Part shown: piece by piece, positions 35,729 to 46,686 of the stretch
How the letters are laid out: each line of letters begins with the position of its first letter
Position numbering within the stretch: the stretch's first letter is position 1
NCBI RefSeq assembly: GCF_000002985.6
Contig: NC_003283.11
Coordinates: forward strand, 1,798,001 to 1,862,000
DNA: 64,000 nucleotides
Reading direction: 5' to 3'
DNA from: Caenorhabditis elegans
Taxonomy: Eukaryota; Nematoda; Chromadorea; Rhabditida; Rhabditidae
Made by a program: the position numbers and the translations under genes
Notes under the pieces: generated by a model
The model's input: only the letters and a program-made list of their open reading frames with translations
The model's database searches: none
Told to the model about the DNA's origin: nothing

Positions 35729-36325
35729 ATGCTGTTAACGAAATCATTAACTATACAAAATTCAGTATTATGCGTTTTTGTGAAATGCTCCAACAAGTTA
35801 TCATATGTTTGTTATATTTTCTTGGTCTTGGCCATGTGCAGCGTTTTCATTGGTTTTAATTTGGGTGGAGTTGAATATCAAAATGCTTGGAAGCATGAGT
35901 ATTACAAAAAGTATAAATTAGAATTTATTTGGTGTCCTCAGTACTAAGTACTCGATTCATCTGCTAATGAATTCGTGATTATGATGATTATATCAGGCGC
36001 AGCCAATATCTTTTTCGCGATTATGCTCAACGTGTGCACTGTGACTACGATTGTGGCTCTGCAGTCGGCTCGTGGAACAATGTCCCAGAAAACTGTAAAA
36101 TATCACATGCAAGTTGCTCTTTTATTCATGTTTGCAAGTGGAATCCAGGCGGTTTTCGTAGTTCTACCAGTTACTCATATTCTATTATGCGTTTATTCAG
36201 ATTTTTCAAGCAGTACACTGGAGGTTAGTTTGAGTATGCTTTATCATTTACTATATACAAAGGGTTTATTACTAGTGTCAGTATGTTCAGTTTTGTATAA
36301 AAAATGTGCGTTCTCATCTTCGTAA
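35729..36325 (+). pseudogene. Decayed 7TM chemoreceptor (sri/srh-like), left arm
   Basis: Two hydrophobic stretches read in one frame: LSYVCYIFLVLAMCSVFIGF...KLEFIWCPQY, and VLDSSANEF...MMIISGAANIFFAIMLNV. An in-frame TAA at 35945-35947 separates them. The block ARGTMSQKTVKYHMQVALLF...VVLPVTHILL resembles the TM5-TM6 region of Sri/Srh receptors (SxxTxxxH, then a hydrophobic run ending in LP). A possible donor follows at 36222 (GAG|GTTAGT), but the next sequence is Tc1 from 36328. The stop codon, missing exons and transposon indicate a pseudogene. An identical inverted copy lies at 39684-40280. Subfamily assignment is tentative. Confidence 0.6.
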
Positions 36326-36327
36326 TG

Positions 36328-37849
36328 CAGTGCTGGCCAAAAAGATATCCACTTTTGGTTTTTTGTGTGTAACTTTTTTCTAAGTGGTTATTTTGTTTTG
36401 AAACTTCACCACAGTGTTCACAAAATCTAAAAACACAATATTCATCAAAAATGTTCAACAGATTTTGAAAAAACTTCAGAAAAATTCAAAAAAATCGAAA
36501 AACTAGAAATATTGAAAAAACCGAGGTTGCAAGGAAATGACAATTAAAGTACCGGAATATGAGCAATTGGATTTAAAAACAACATAATTATGCTTAATAC
36601 TTTGTCGCGTATCCGTTTGCATCAATAACAGCTTGACAACGACGTGGCATCGAGTCGATCAGCTTGTGAATAACTGACATGGGGATAGCTTTCCAAGCGT
36701 TTTCCAACTGGTTGAATTTGGCATCTGCATTTGAAGCCCGAATACCTCCAAGACGTCTTTCCAACTCTTCCCACAAATGCTCTATTGGATTCAAGTCCGG
36801 AGACTGACTTGGCCAATCGAGCAAATGCACACGACGACGTTGAAACCAGGAACGCACATGAAGAGAAGTATGCTTAGGATCGTTATCCTGCTGAAACACG
36901 AAGCCACGGCCCACATTTTGAAGTGCCCAGGGTCGCATTGTAGTTTCCAAGATGTTTTCGTATTGAAAACGATCCATAATGCTTTGGATTCTCCTTAGTG
37001 GGCCCATGGAAGTGCTGGTGAAGCACCCCCACACCATGACGCTCCCACCTCCATGCTTAACGGTTGGGCATTGATACTTTGGAGAGTACCTAGAGCCAAC
37101 AGGACGACGTACCCAGGAATTTCCATCACTCCCGAACAAATTGAACTTGCTTTCGTCAGACCAGATGTGTTTAGCCCATTCCTGACGTCCCCAACGAAGA
37201 TGCGCTTTTGCCCACGCAACTCGAGCCATGCGATTTTTCTTACTGATGAACGGTTTCTTGACTGGCTTTCGTCCGTGTAGTCCTGCTTGCTGTAAACGTC
37301 GACGAACAGTTCGTTTACTTGGTACAGGTTCATTTGGAGAACTTATAATCATTTGAATATCCGTGGCGGTCCTATGCGGATATTCTCTTGCTGATCGGAG
37401 GATGTTGCGATCCATCCTATGGGTTGTCACTCGAGGCCTGCCGGGCGAGATTCTCAAAGCGACGGATTTCTAAACATTTATTATTAAAAAATAATATTTT
37501 TCGAACTCACCTCAGTTTGGTACTTCTTGATTACTTTCCAAATAGTCGACGGAGAACGTTGAATTTGCAGCGCGAGCATTTTCGTGGGTATTCCTTGTTC
37601 GAAGCCAGCTACAATGGCTTTCTTGACGTCCAAGGAAAGATTTTTACACCCAACAGATTTTACCATACCTTAAAAATAATTTATCAACCAAACAAATCCA
37701 GTGCAACAAACAGAGTGCGTTTTATTGATAATTCAAAAAAAATAATGAAAATTGGAAAAACGAAAAAATCAAAAAATTGAAATAAAATTCAGAAAAAATC
37801 GATAATCATGTAATGTTTGGTCCGCAAATTTGCGTAACATTTCGCTTTA
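36328..37849 (-). mobile_element. Tc1: Tc1 copy lacking its first 89 bp
   Basis: Identical in inverse orientation to 38160-39681. One terminal inverted repeat is present (CAGTGCTGGCCAAAAAGATA at 36328). The other end is missing: the sequence changes to the spacer at 37850. It carries an intact transposase reading frame. With a single TIR it should not be mobilisable as a unit. Confidence 0.92.
36594..37666 (-). CDS. Tc1 transposase, copy in truncated element
   Basis: Exons 37511-37666 and 36594-37469 encode 343 aa, identical to the right-arm copy. It has an N-terminal bipartite paired-like DNA-binding domain and the catalytic DDE core of Tc1/mariner (WSDESKFNLFG, FQQDNDPKHTS, DLNPIEHLWEEL; spacing DD34E). 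No stop codon or frameshift is seen. It could supply transposase in trans although its own element lacks one end. Confidence 0.9.
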
Positions 37850-38070
37850 ATAAATAAGTTTTTGAGTTATCTTCGTTTGTGTTATTCGTTTCTTTCTCTC
37901 TATTGCAGGTTTTAGGTGTATTCCGTCGTGAAGGGGGTGTTTGGGAGTCTGGGAAGGGTTGTCCACGATGCCGACTACGTACACTTTATTGGACTTCGCC
38001 ATTAATACAGCTACAGTCATTCAACAGTACAGTGTTCTTCACAAAACGGAAAGTAAATGAGTTCCTAATA
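37850..38070. other. Unique spacer at the palindrome centre
   Basis: 221 bp not mirrored on either side, plus 89 bp of Tc1 end (38071-38159), make up the 310-bp spacer. It contains a splice-acceptor-like TTTCTCTCTATTGCAG at about 37895-37908. A 30-codon open stretch follows, starting ATGCCGACTACG and ending TGA near 38060. It could be a fragment of the sequence into which Tc1 originally inserted. No product recognised. Confidence 0.45.
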
Positions 38071-39681
38071 CAGTGCTGGCCAAAAAGATATCCACTTTTG
38101 GTTTTTTGTGTGTAACTTTTTTCTCAAGCATCCATTTGACTTGAATTTTTCCGTGTGCATAAAGCGAAATGTTACGCAAATTTGCGGACCAAACATTACA
38201 TGATTATCGATTTTTTCTGAATTTTATTTCAATTTTTTGATTTTTTCGTTTTTCCAATTTTCATTATTTTTTTTGAATTATCAATAAAACGCACTCTGTT
38301 TGTTGCACTGGATTTGTTTGGTTGATAAATTATTTTTAAGGTATGGTAAAATCTGTTGGGTGTAAAAATCTTTCCTTGGACGTCAAGAAAGCCATTGTAG
38401 CTGGCTTCGAACAAGGAATACCCACGAAAATGCTCGCGCTGCAAATTCAACGTTCTCCGTCGACTATTTGGAAAGTAATCAAGAAGTACCAAACTGAGGT
38501 GAGTTCGAAAAATATTATTTTTTAATAATAAATGTTTAGAAATCCGTCGCTTTGAGAATCTCGCCCGGCAGGCCTCGAGTGACAACCCATAGGATGGATC
38601 GCAACATCCTCCGATCAGCAAGAGAATATCCGCATAGGACCGCCACGGATATTCAAATGATTATAAGTTCTCCAAATGAACCTGTACCAAGTAAACGAAC
38701 TGTTCGTCGACGTTTACAGCAAGCAGGACTACACGGACGAAAGCCAGTCAAGAAACCGTTCATCAGTAAGAAAAATCGCATGGCTCGAGTTGCGTGGGCA
38801 AAAGCGCATCTTCGTTGGGGACGTCAGGAATGGGCTAAACACATCTGGTCTGACGAAAGCAAGTTCAATTTGTTCGGGAGTGATGGAAATTCCTGGGTAC
38901 GTCGTCCTGTTGGCTCTAGGTACTCTCCAAAGTATCAATGCCCAACCGTTAAGCATGGAGGTGGGAGCGTCATGGTGTGGGGGTGCTTCACCAGCACTTC
39001 CATGGGCCCACTAAGGAGAATCCAAAGCATTATGGATCGTTTTCAATACGAAAACATCTTGGAAACTACAATGCGACCCTGGGCACTTCAAAATGTGGGC
39101 CGTGGCTTCGTGTTTCAGCAGGATAACGATCCTAAGCATACTTCTCTTCATGTGCGTTCCTGGTTTCAACGTCGTCGTGTGCATTTGCTCGATTGGCCAA
39201 GTCAGTCTCCGGACTTGAATCCAATAGAGCATTTGTGGGAAGAGTTGGAAAGACGTCTTGGAGGTATTCGGGCTTCAAATGCAGATGCCAAATTCAACCA
39301 GTTGGAAAACGCTTGGAAAGCTATCCCCATGTCAGTTATTCACAAGCTGATCGACTCGATGCCACGTCGTTGTCAAGCTGTTATTGATGCAAACGGATAC
39401 GCGACAAAGTATTAAGCATAATTATGTTGTTTTTAAATCCAATTGCTCATATTCCGGTACTTTAATTGTCATTTCCTTGCAACCTCGGTTTTTTCAATAT
39501 TTCTAGTTTTTCGATTTTTTTGAATTTTTCTGAAGTTTTTTCAAAATCTGTTGAACATTTTTGATGAATATTGTGTTTTTAGATTTTGTGAACACTGTGG
39601 TGAAGTTTCAAAACAAAATAACCACTTAGAAAAAAGTTACACACAAAAAACCAAAAGTGGATATCTTTTTGGCCAGCACTG
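38071..39681 (+). mobile_element. Tc1: Full-length Tc1 transposon (1,611 bp)
   Basis: 54-bp terminal inverted repeats (CAGTGCTGGCCAAAAAGATA...) lie at 38071-38124 and 39628-39681. Length is within 1-2 bp of the Tc1 length I recall. The left flank is TA, as expected for Tc1 target sites, but the right flank is CA rather than TA, so no intact TA duplication remains. Confidence 0.96.
38343..39415 (+). CDS. Tc1 transposase (Tc1A)
   Basis: Exon 1 is 38343-38498 (52 codons) and exon 2 is 38540-39415, with a 41-bp intron, giving 343 aa, the known length of Tc1A. It catalyses cut-and-paste transposition into TA dinucleotides. The N-terminus (MVKSVGCKNLSLDVKKAIVA) starts the paired-like helix-turn-helix region. 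The catalytic aspartates and glutamate lie in IWSDESKFN, FQQDNDPKHTS and NPIEHLWEEL. All key residues are present, so the protein looks functional. In C. elegans, germline RNAi normally silences it. Confidence 0.96.
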
Positions 39682-39683
39682 CA

Positions 39684-40280
39684 TTACGAAGATGAGAACG
39701 CACATTTTTTATACAAAACTGAACATACTGACACTAGTAATAAACCCTTTGTATATAGTAAATGATAAAGCATACTCAAACTAACCTCCAGTGTACTGCT
39801 TGAAAAATCTGAATAAACGCATAATAGAATATGAGTAACTGGTAGAACTACGAAAACCGCCTGGATTCCACTTGCAAACATGAATAAAAGAGCAACTTGC
39901 ATGTGATATTTTACAGTTTTCTGGGACATTGTTCCACGAGCCGACTGCAGAGCCACAATCGTAGTCACAGTGCACACGTTGAGCATAATCGCGAAAAAGA
40001 TATTGGCTGCGCCTGATATAATCATCATAATCACGAATTCATTAGCAGATGAATCGAGTACTTAGTACTGAGGACACCAAATAAATTCTAATTTATACTT
40101 TTTGTAATACTCATGCTTCCAAGCATTTTGATATTCAACTCCACCCAAATTAAAACCAATGAAAACGCTGCACATGGCCAAGACCAAGAAAATATAACAA
40201 ACATATGATAACTTGTTGGAGCATTTCACAAAAACGCATAATACTGAATTTTGTATAGTTAATGATTTCGTTAACAGCAT
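39684..40280 (-). pseudogene. Decayed 7TM chemoreceptor (sri/srh-like), right arm
   Basis: Exact inverted duplicate of 35729-36325, including the in-frame stop (here 40062-40064). The shared stop shows that it arose before the duplication or was spread by gene conversion. Confidence 0.6.
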
Positions 40281-40609
40281 AAGACGGCAGTGGGCAGTGA
40301 AGAGAGTTGTTATATTAATAGCTAAAATAAAGTTTTTGCAGCGTTTTTTTTAATTGCTTCTTCTAAAAACATACCATGATGGGTTACTAGCGCAACGATA
40401 ATATAAGTGTATGCTCGAGGACTAGCGTTCCCTGCGGGTAGGGGGTGTAGGGCGAGTCCCCCAGTCGGACGTAGGTTCTCGGCTTCGCCTCGAACCTGTC
40501 AGAGGGTTCGTGACGATTGCAGTGAGCCATTGGGAGAAGAGGAGACCCACTCATATTTTGCTTAAAATCGAGCATTTCTATTCGAATCCCGAGTACCCAC
40601 AAAAAAAAT

Positions 40610-40678
40610 TGTCAGTTGGGGGAATCGAGCCAACGAGCAAAATATTCACAGACATACGCACTAACCACTCGGCCATGC
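40610..40678 (-). tRNA. tRNA-like sequence, right arm
   Basis: Inverted duplicate of the degenerate tRNA-like sequence at 35331-35399, with the same A-box and B-box matches and poor stems. Confidence 0.4.
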
Positions 40679-42013
40679 GGGAGAGACCCTGACACAGAGA
40701 TGTAGGGAAGGAAAATTTTTGGAGGGAGTCGTCTTTCGATTCAGCTTTTTTCAATAACTCCAATTTGGGGAAAGACGTTCGAAAACCGTTTAACACTGAT
40801 AAGTCAGCGGGAAAACGAATTTTTGAAAATTTTATTACAGGATTGTACTCATTATTGAATTCCCGAAAAGGAGAGGTACAGTTGAGGGTTATATCTTGTA
40901 AACTGGTCGATTTGTAGAAAAAAACAAGTTTTGGCCTGAAAATTTTTAAAAAATAATATCTCTTGACAGAACATTGCTAATGCCACGAAACTTCATCTTC
41001 CATTAGATAAAATCGAAAACTATGTATAAAAAATACATTCCGCAAAAGTTTAGTGGAAAAAATGTACAGGGGACCCAGGAAACTACTCCCCCCCAGTACT
41101 AAATGTTTGAATTATTTTTTTCTTGAAAAATTTTCCCACTGAACTTTTTACAAATTTTATATGTCTCGATGCGTATTGATGAGACCTACACGTCAATTTT
41201 TAGAAAACTGAAAAAACTTGAAAACTGACCGAGTTATGATGGAAAAAGTAGATTCGCGAAAAAAAAAAAATGTGCAAAATTTGGCACATTTTCGTCTTGC
41301 TCGGCCGACTCATAGAACTTATTTCAATTCTGAGTTGAAAATCGTGTTCAGCGTACTTTTTTACGTGGGGTAAGCAAAAAAAATATCAAAAAAGATAAAG
41401 TAGAACTTGAGATAAAGACGAAAAACGGCTTTTTACGTAAAAAAAATTTATTGGCAAAATGGCATTTTTCGGCCTTTTGTTTTATCACAACTTTTTGGCT
41501 TTTGCACTTATAAACTCAAACTTTTTTTCAAAAAATCAGTCTCTCTGAGTAGTATCTTGCACATAAATTTGAAACAAAACTGAGCAAAACCCGAATTTAA
41601 ATTCAATTAAAACATGGTTTTTTTGGGGGTAAAAAGAGCAAAAAAATATTTTTCAAACTGGGGAAAGCCGTCCTGGGCTCAATTTTGCTCCAAACTAAGT
41701 GCCGTTTTTTGCTCCACAAAAGGGCAAGATATTTCTAATAGGATCTCAAATATTAGAGTATGTAGTCGAACGGCTCTGAAGTTATTAATGAAAACGAAGT
41801 GGAACATTTTTTCGCAAGCCAAAAAAAGTGTCAAAAAACGCGAAAAAGGGGCGGAGTCTGCACACTCGGCATTTATTAGAGGCTGCTTGGCAGATATATT
41901 TCACTTGTAATTCCTCCAATTTGCGCGCCCAAAACCGGCAATACAAATTGTGGGAACAGAAATGAGGAAGTATCAGTCAGTTCAACATAGTGCCTACAAA
42001 ATATGTGAAAGTG

Positions 42014-42201
42014 CACGTCGTGTCAGAGTGTCTCATTTCGGTTTGATTTACGTAGATCTACAAAAAATGCGGGAGAAGAGACGCAGATTTCTCAACTGAT
42101 TTTGCATGGTTAAGAACGTGCTAATGTCACATTTTTTTGGGCAAAAAATTCCCGCAATTTTCTGTAGATCAACCCGTAATGGGACAGCCTGACACCACGT
42201 G
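42014..42201. mobile_element. CACGTGGTGTCAG MITE, copy in right arm
   Basis: Inverted duplicate of 33808-33995. Confidence 0.82.
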
Positions 42202-42300
42202 TAAGTAACTAATTGTAAGAAGAATCGAGTCAGCTTTTTCCCAGTTTTCTTAACTCTCGAAAAATTAATTGCAGTCTGAAAAACAGGCTAAAAAATTAAC

Positions 42301-42591
42301 TCATAAAAAGACGGCAATTGTTTGAGCGGTTCGAACTTGATAGCTTTGCTTATCCGAATGATATTTGAACAGATATCCCGCAGCTAAATATACCAGAAGC
42401 CCATAAACTGGTGCCCATAGTACTAGGAAAGATTGCCAACGTGAATATCGATTAAAGTCACAGGATATAAGGTTGTACGGGTTTTCCATCTGAACGAGAA
42501 CATAATCAGCGACTGGGAGAAGCTGAGGCAGGTGAAGTTTGTTAGTGGAGAGTTCAGGTAGTTCAGCTCTTGTTTCATTTCTCAACATCAC
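42301..42591 (-). pseudogene. Orphan exon-like ORF, right arm
   Basis: Inverted duplicate of 33418-33708 with an identical 96-aa translation. Confidence 0.35.
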
Positions 42592-43295
42592 AGGTGGAAA
42601 AGTAATTTAAGGCGGACAGGCGTACGGACAGACGGCATCTTATCTTTAACCCCGATTTTTCGTGTTTGTGCATTTTGAGCGTTCTGTAAATCGGAGATAT
42701 GCATTTTTATGGCTAGGCCAGAGGTGCGCGGCAATCGGAATTTTCCGGCATTCAGCAATTTCGGCAATTTCCAAATTGAACAATTGCCGAAGTTGTCGAT
42801 CGCCGGACATTTTCGGCAATTTTCAAACCTAATTATATTTTGGAAATTGAACAAATTTCACCTTGTTTTTTAGTGTTTGGTTGGTCTTTTTTTTAAAAGA
42901 AAACGGTCAATCCTTCATAGGTGGAGTACCGAAACTTGAGACTTTGTTTTTTAAGACCCAAATTGATCCAAAACTACCGAATTTCGTAAAGAGACGTTTT
43001 GAAAATTTCTCAAAAAAAAAGTTATGGCGGTTCAAACTACTGCAAAATAAGGCCCATTTTCAGCAAAATCAAAATTTTTTCCAACTTCTCGGTGTCGCAG
43101 TGTCTGGAACTTAATTTTTATTTATTTATCACTTTTTAATAAATATTGTGGTTTTTGATTGGGCGTTTATTCGTTGATTTAAGTACATTTATGGTCGTTG
43201 GGGCACAAAAAGTAACGTTTATTTGTGTTCCAAAGACCATAAATGTACTTAAATCAACGAATAAACGCCCAATCAAAAACCACAATATTTTTAAA

Positions 43296-44059
43296 CTTGC
43301 GAGAAATGCTCTAGGTGTGGTCGTACACTATTCAAGTTTAATCTCTTTAAACTTTTTTGCTGGATTTTTCAGAACAAAGGTAATAAATACAAATGATGGC
43401 AAATAATATGAAGATAATTTTACTTTAACAACGGAAAAAAAATCGTTTTCTAGATACGGCCAAATCAGTAAACGTTGTGAAAAACGGGCTCACGAGATGT
43501 CGGCCGCTGTATTTTTTGTCATGACACTGGTAAACAATTTAAGTAATTGAATACAAATAAATGTAATTATGGACAATACTTCATTATTTGAACTTTTTTC
43601 GATAGCATGCCCTTAAGTTGTGCTCGTTTGAAAAGTTTGTAAATTTACCAAAAATTAAAAATTGAATAGAATTATTTATTGCCGGCACTGTATGTATTTT
43701 TTCTTGTTTATGTATAATAGTAACAAGTTAAGTTTTTTTACAAAAGATTGGTCACTTTCCAAAGTTATTGGGCATTCGAAAATTAGTCTTGCAGCCTTTA
43801 ATAGTCTTGCAGTTCTCTTGCACCCCTACGGATCAATCAAAAATTAGTCTTGCATGCAAGACTAATAGAGGAAATGCGGTATCTAGAAGATGGTTATATC
43901 TGCCAGGCGAATAACCTTTGTTCTCGATTTTTTTTCGTCACAATAATACAACGATCACTAAGAGATAAGGGCAAACAGACGTTGTAGTTGAAGTGTAGCC
44001 AACGTAGGCTAAGAGTATAAATACAACAGTTACTTCCCTCGTCGAATCATAGAACCAAT
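43296..44059. other. Intergenic, palindrome to oxidoreductase gene; nothing coding seen
   Basis: AT-rich. The last 150 bp includes GAGTATAAATACAAC at about 44011-44025, a plausible TATA region for the oxidoreductase gene starting at 44060. Confidence 0.45.
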
Positions 44060-46686
44060 ATGTCTCTTCGCCGTTTCCCACACGCTGAAATCGTTTCCCC
44101 AGATGTTCTTGGAGAACATTTGAAATTCCGAAATGGTAGAGAAACCAATAATCGATTCTTGAAAGCTGCCCTCACCGAGATTCAGTCGAGTTATTATCCT
44201 GATGAGCCAAAAAGACACGGTCTTCCAACTGACGCTATTCTTAATATTTATGACAAATGGGGAAATGGCAGTTTTGGAATGATCCTGACTTCGAATGTTC
44301 TAGTGGACCCAGTGAGTTTTTTTTTTTTCAAAAATTCATTCATTTCGATACTGATTTTTTCAGACTAATTTGGAGGCTGCTGGTAATGCTATAATTTTCA
44401 AAGAAGGAGATTGCCATGAACGTCGAGCTCTGTTTACTTACTGGGCAAAACTGATGAAACAGGATGGGGCTCTTGCCGTAATGCAGATCTCTCATGCTGG
44501 AAGGCAGACCCCAGTGTTCGTGAATCCTACTCCTTGGTCAGCTTCTGATGTTCAACTTGTGTCAGCTGCACGTTTTACAACGTATGGAAAGCCAAAGCCT
44601 TTGTCAACTGAGCAAGTTGAAACCGAAGTAGTGGATAGATTCGTCTATGCTGCCAAATTTGCATACGAATGTGGATTTGATGGAATTCAACTACACGGAG
44701 CCCATGGATACTTGCTCTCTCAATTCACATCTCCAACAACTAATAAGAGAGTTGACAAGTATGGAGGTTCGCTGGAAAACCGTCAGAGAATTGTTATCGA
44801 GATTTATGATGCTATTCGAGCTGAAATTCCGGCATCAACTGGGTTTTTGATTGGAATTAAAACAAATTCAGTGGAATTTCAATCAGAAGGACTCACTTTG
44901 GAGGATGCTAAAACTATGTGTCAAGTATATGAGAGCAAAGGATTTGACTTTGTAGAGCTATCTGGAGGAACATATGAGCAGCTCAACTGGACCTGGGAAC
45001 GAGAGTCGACTAAGAAGAGGGAGGCATTTTTCGTTGAATTTGCCGAGCAGGTTAGTAATAAATTTGCCAAAGATAATATAATCTCAGATTTTCAGAAGTT
45101 TAGTGCAAAATTCCGTCAAATTGGGTGTCAAGTCCGCAAACACCAGATTTGACGGAATTTTGCATTAATATTCTGAAAATCGGGGACTAGGTGTTATTTG
45201 AAATGGGAAATCTGAAAATTGGCTCAAACTCTGAAGATTTCGAACATTTTGACTTAAAATTTGTAAAATTCAAATTTTACAGCTGAAAGGGTCTAAACCT
45301 CAAAATTTGCCGAAAATGATATCATTTCCAGATTCCCCGTCTCAGATTACCCCTAATCGCCGATTTTCAGAATTTTAGTGCAAAATTCTGTCAAATCTAG
45401 TCTTTTGGGTACTGTAGCCTGGTGTTTGCGGACTTGGCACCTAATTTTACAAGATTTTGCACTATAATTCTGAAAATCGGAGATAAGGGGTAATTTGACA
45501 CGGAGAATCTGAAAATGTGGTTAATTTTGTTGAAATTTGATTTCTTGTCGCTAAGCACGTGGTGTCAGGCAGTCTCATTGCGGTTTGATCTACGAAAAGT
45601 GCGGAAATGTTTTTCCAGAAAATTTGTGACGTCAGCACGCTCTTAACCATAAGAAATCAGATGAGATGTCTGCGTCTCTTCTCCCGCTTTTTTCGAAGAT
45701 CAAAGCGAAATGGAAAGATGAATTATGTTAGAAAATGTTTTTGAAAGCATGTAGTTATAGTTTATACCAGGGGTGCGCTTCAATTGCCGCTCGGCAATCG
45801 AATTTTCGGCAATTGCGGAAATTGCCGATTGCCGGAAATTTTAAAAACCGGCAAATGCCGAAATTGCCGATTGCCGGAAATATAAAATTGAAACTTTTTG
45901 TAGATTTAGGAGCCTAAACATGTATTTTACTGAACAGATTTCTCTTTTCAAGTTCAAAATGATTTAATCCTGTAAGGATTGACCGTTTTGTTAAAGAAAA
46001 TGACTAACCGAATACTAAAATACAAGGTGAAATTTTTTTCAATATCCGAAATATAATTTGGTTTGAAAATTGCCAAAATTGCCGATTGCCGGAAATTTCC
46101 GATTGCCGCGCACCCCTGGTTTATACATTCGCAACTTTACAAATTTTAATCAAATTAGGATCCCTGTCAAGTCATCCATTTTCACAAACAATCAAATTAA
46201 ATTGATTGTATCGTTTTCAGATTCGGCCAGTTTTTAATAAAACGGTGGTATATTTGACTGGAGGATTTCGAACAGTTTCTGCAATGATTAATGCAATCTC
46301 CTGTAATGCAACTCAAGGAATTGGCCTCGGGCGTCCAATTACAGCGGAGCCAGATCTGCCAAAGAAGATTCTAAAAGGAAGAGTCATTTCAGCAGTTCAA
46401 GACTCATTCAATCCAAATGATATTGCAACAACTGCGTTGGCAAGTGGCACACAAATGGATCAAATGGGGCGTACGAGTCTGGAAAAAGCGAGCGGAAAGT
46501 ATGGTCCAAATTAGTTTTTCGTATTTTTGAAAATTAATAATTTTCAGTATAATGCATCTAATCACCGACTTCAGTGATGGGCTCACCGTTCAAAAATTTT
46601 GTGAAGCTTTGGGCCATCATGTGGAACAAGCAGCACTTGATATAAGCGAAGGAAAAATACCGAAAGCAATAATTGCATTTAACTAA
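44060..46686 (+). CDS. Old-yellow-enzyme family NADH:flavin oxidoreductase
   Basis: Four exons: 44060-44311, 44364-45050, 46221-46498 and 46548-46686 (1,356 bp, 451 aa), all in phase. It is an FMN-dependent TIM-barrel oxidoreductase of the OYE/NADH-oxidase group. Family signatures visible are MQISHAGRQTP (FMN and substrate site), GFDGIQLHGAHGYLLSQFTS, RVDKYGGSLENRQRIVIEI and the late glycine-rich phosphate site TQGIGLGRP. Length and N-terminus (NRFLKAALTE, where the family usually has NR) fit the alkene-reductase/enoate-reductase subfamily. The physiological substrate is unknown. Intron 2 (1.17 kb) holds two repeat elements. It is likely cytosolic, as there is no signal peptide. Confidence 0.9.
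45556..45714. mobile_element. CACGTGGTGTCAG MITE, truncated copy
   Basis: The left end CACGTGGTGTCAGGCAGTCTC is intact. The right end stops at GAAGATCAAAGCGAAATGG without the terminal CACGTG. It lies in oxidoreductase intron 2. Confidence 0.75.
45769..46117. mobile_element. CAATTGCCG element, uninterrupted copy
   Basis: Terminal inverted ends ACCAGGGGTGCGC and GCGCACCCCTGGT are perfect over 13 bp. The interior matches 32281-33296 but without the 0.6-kb fold-back. It lies in intron 2. Confidence 0.8.

Larger units (their letters stand above)
32714..37849. repeat. Left arm of the 5.1-kb palindrome
   Basis: Position x in this arm equals the complement of position 76009 minus x in 38160-43295. 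I checked both boundaries base by base: symmetry fails at 37850/38159 and at 32713/43296. All translated ORF pairs listed across the arms are identical, including both transposases and all short ORFs. Arm length is 5,136 bp and the spacer is 310 bp. Confidence 0.95.
38160..43295. repeat. Right arm of the 5.1-kb palindrome
   Basis: Inverted copy of 32714-37849. The outer end falls inside the fold-back element (copy of 32488-33105), which is cut off at CCACAATATTTTTAAA. The inner end falls 89 bp inside Tc1. Confidence 0.95.

Noticed and set aside
36995..37333. 112-aa ORF inside the Tc1 transposase region
   Set aside because: Alternative-frame shadow of the transposase gene; the same shadow appears in the right arm.
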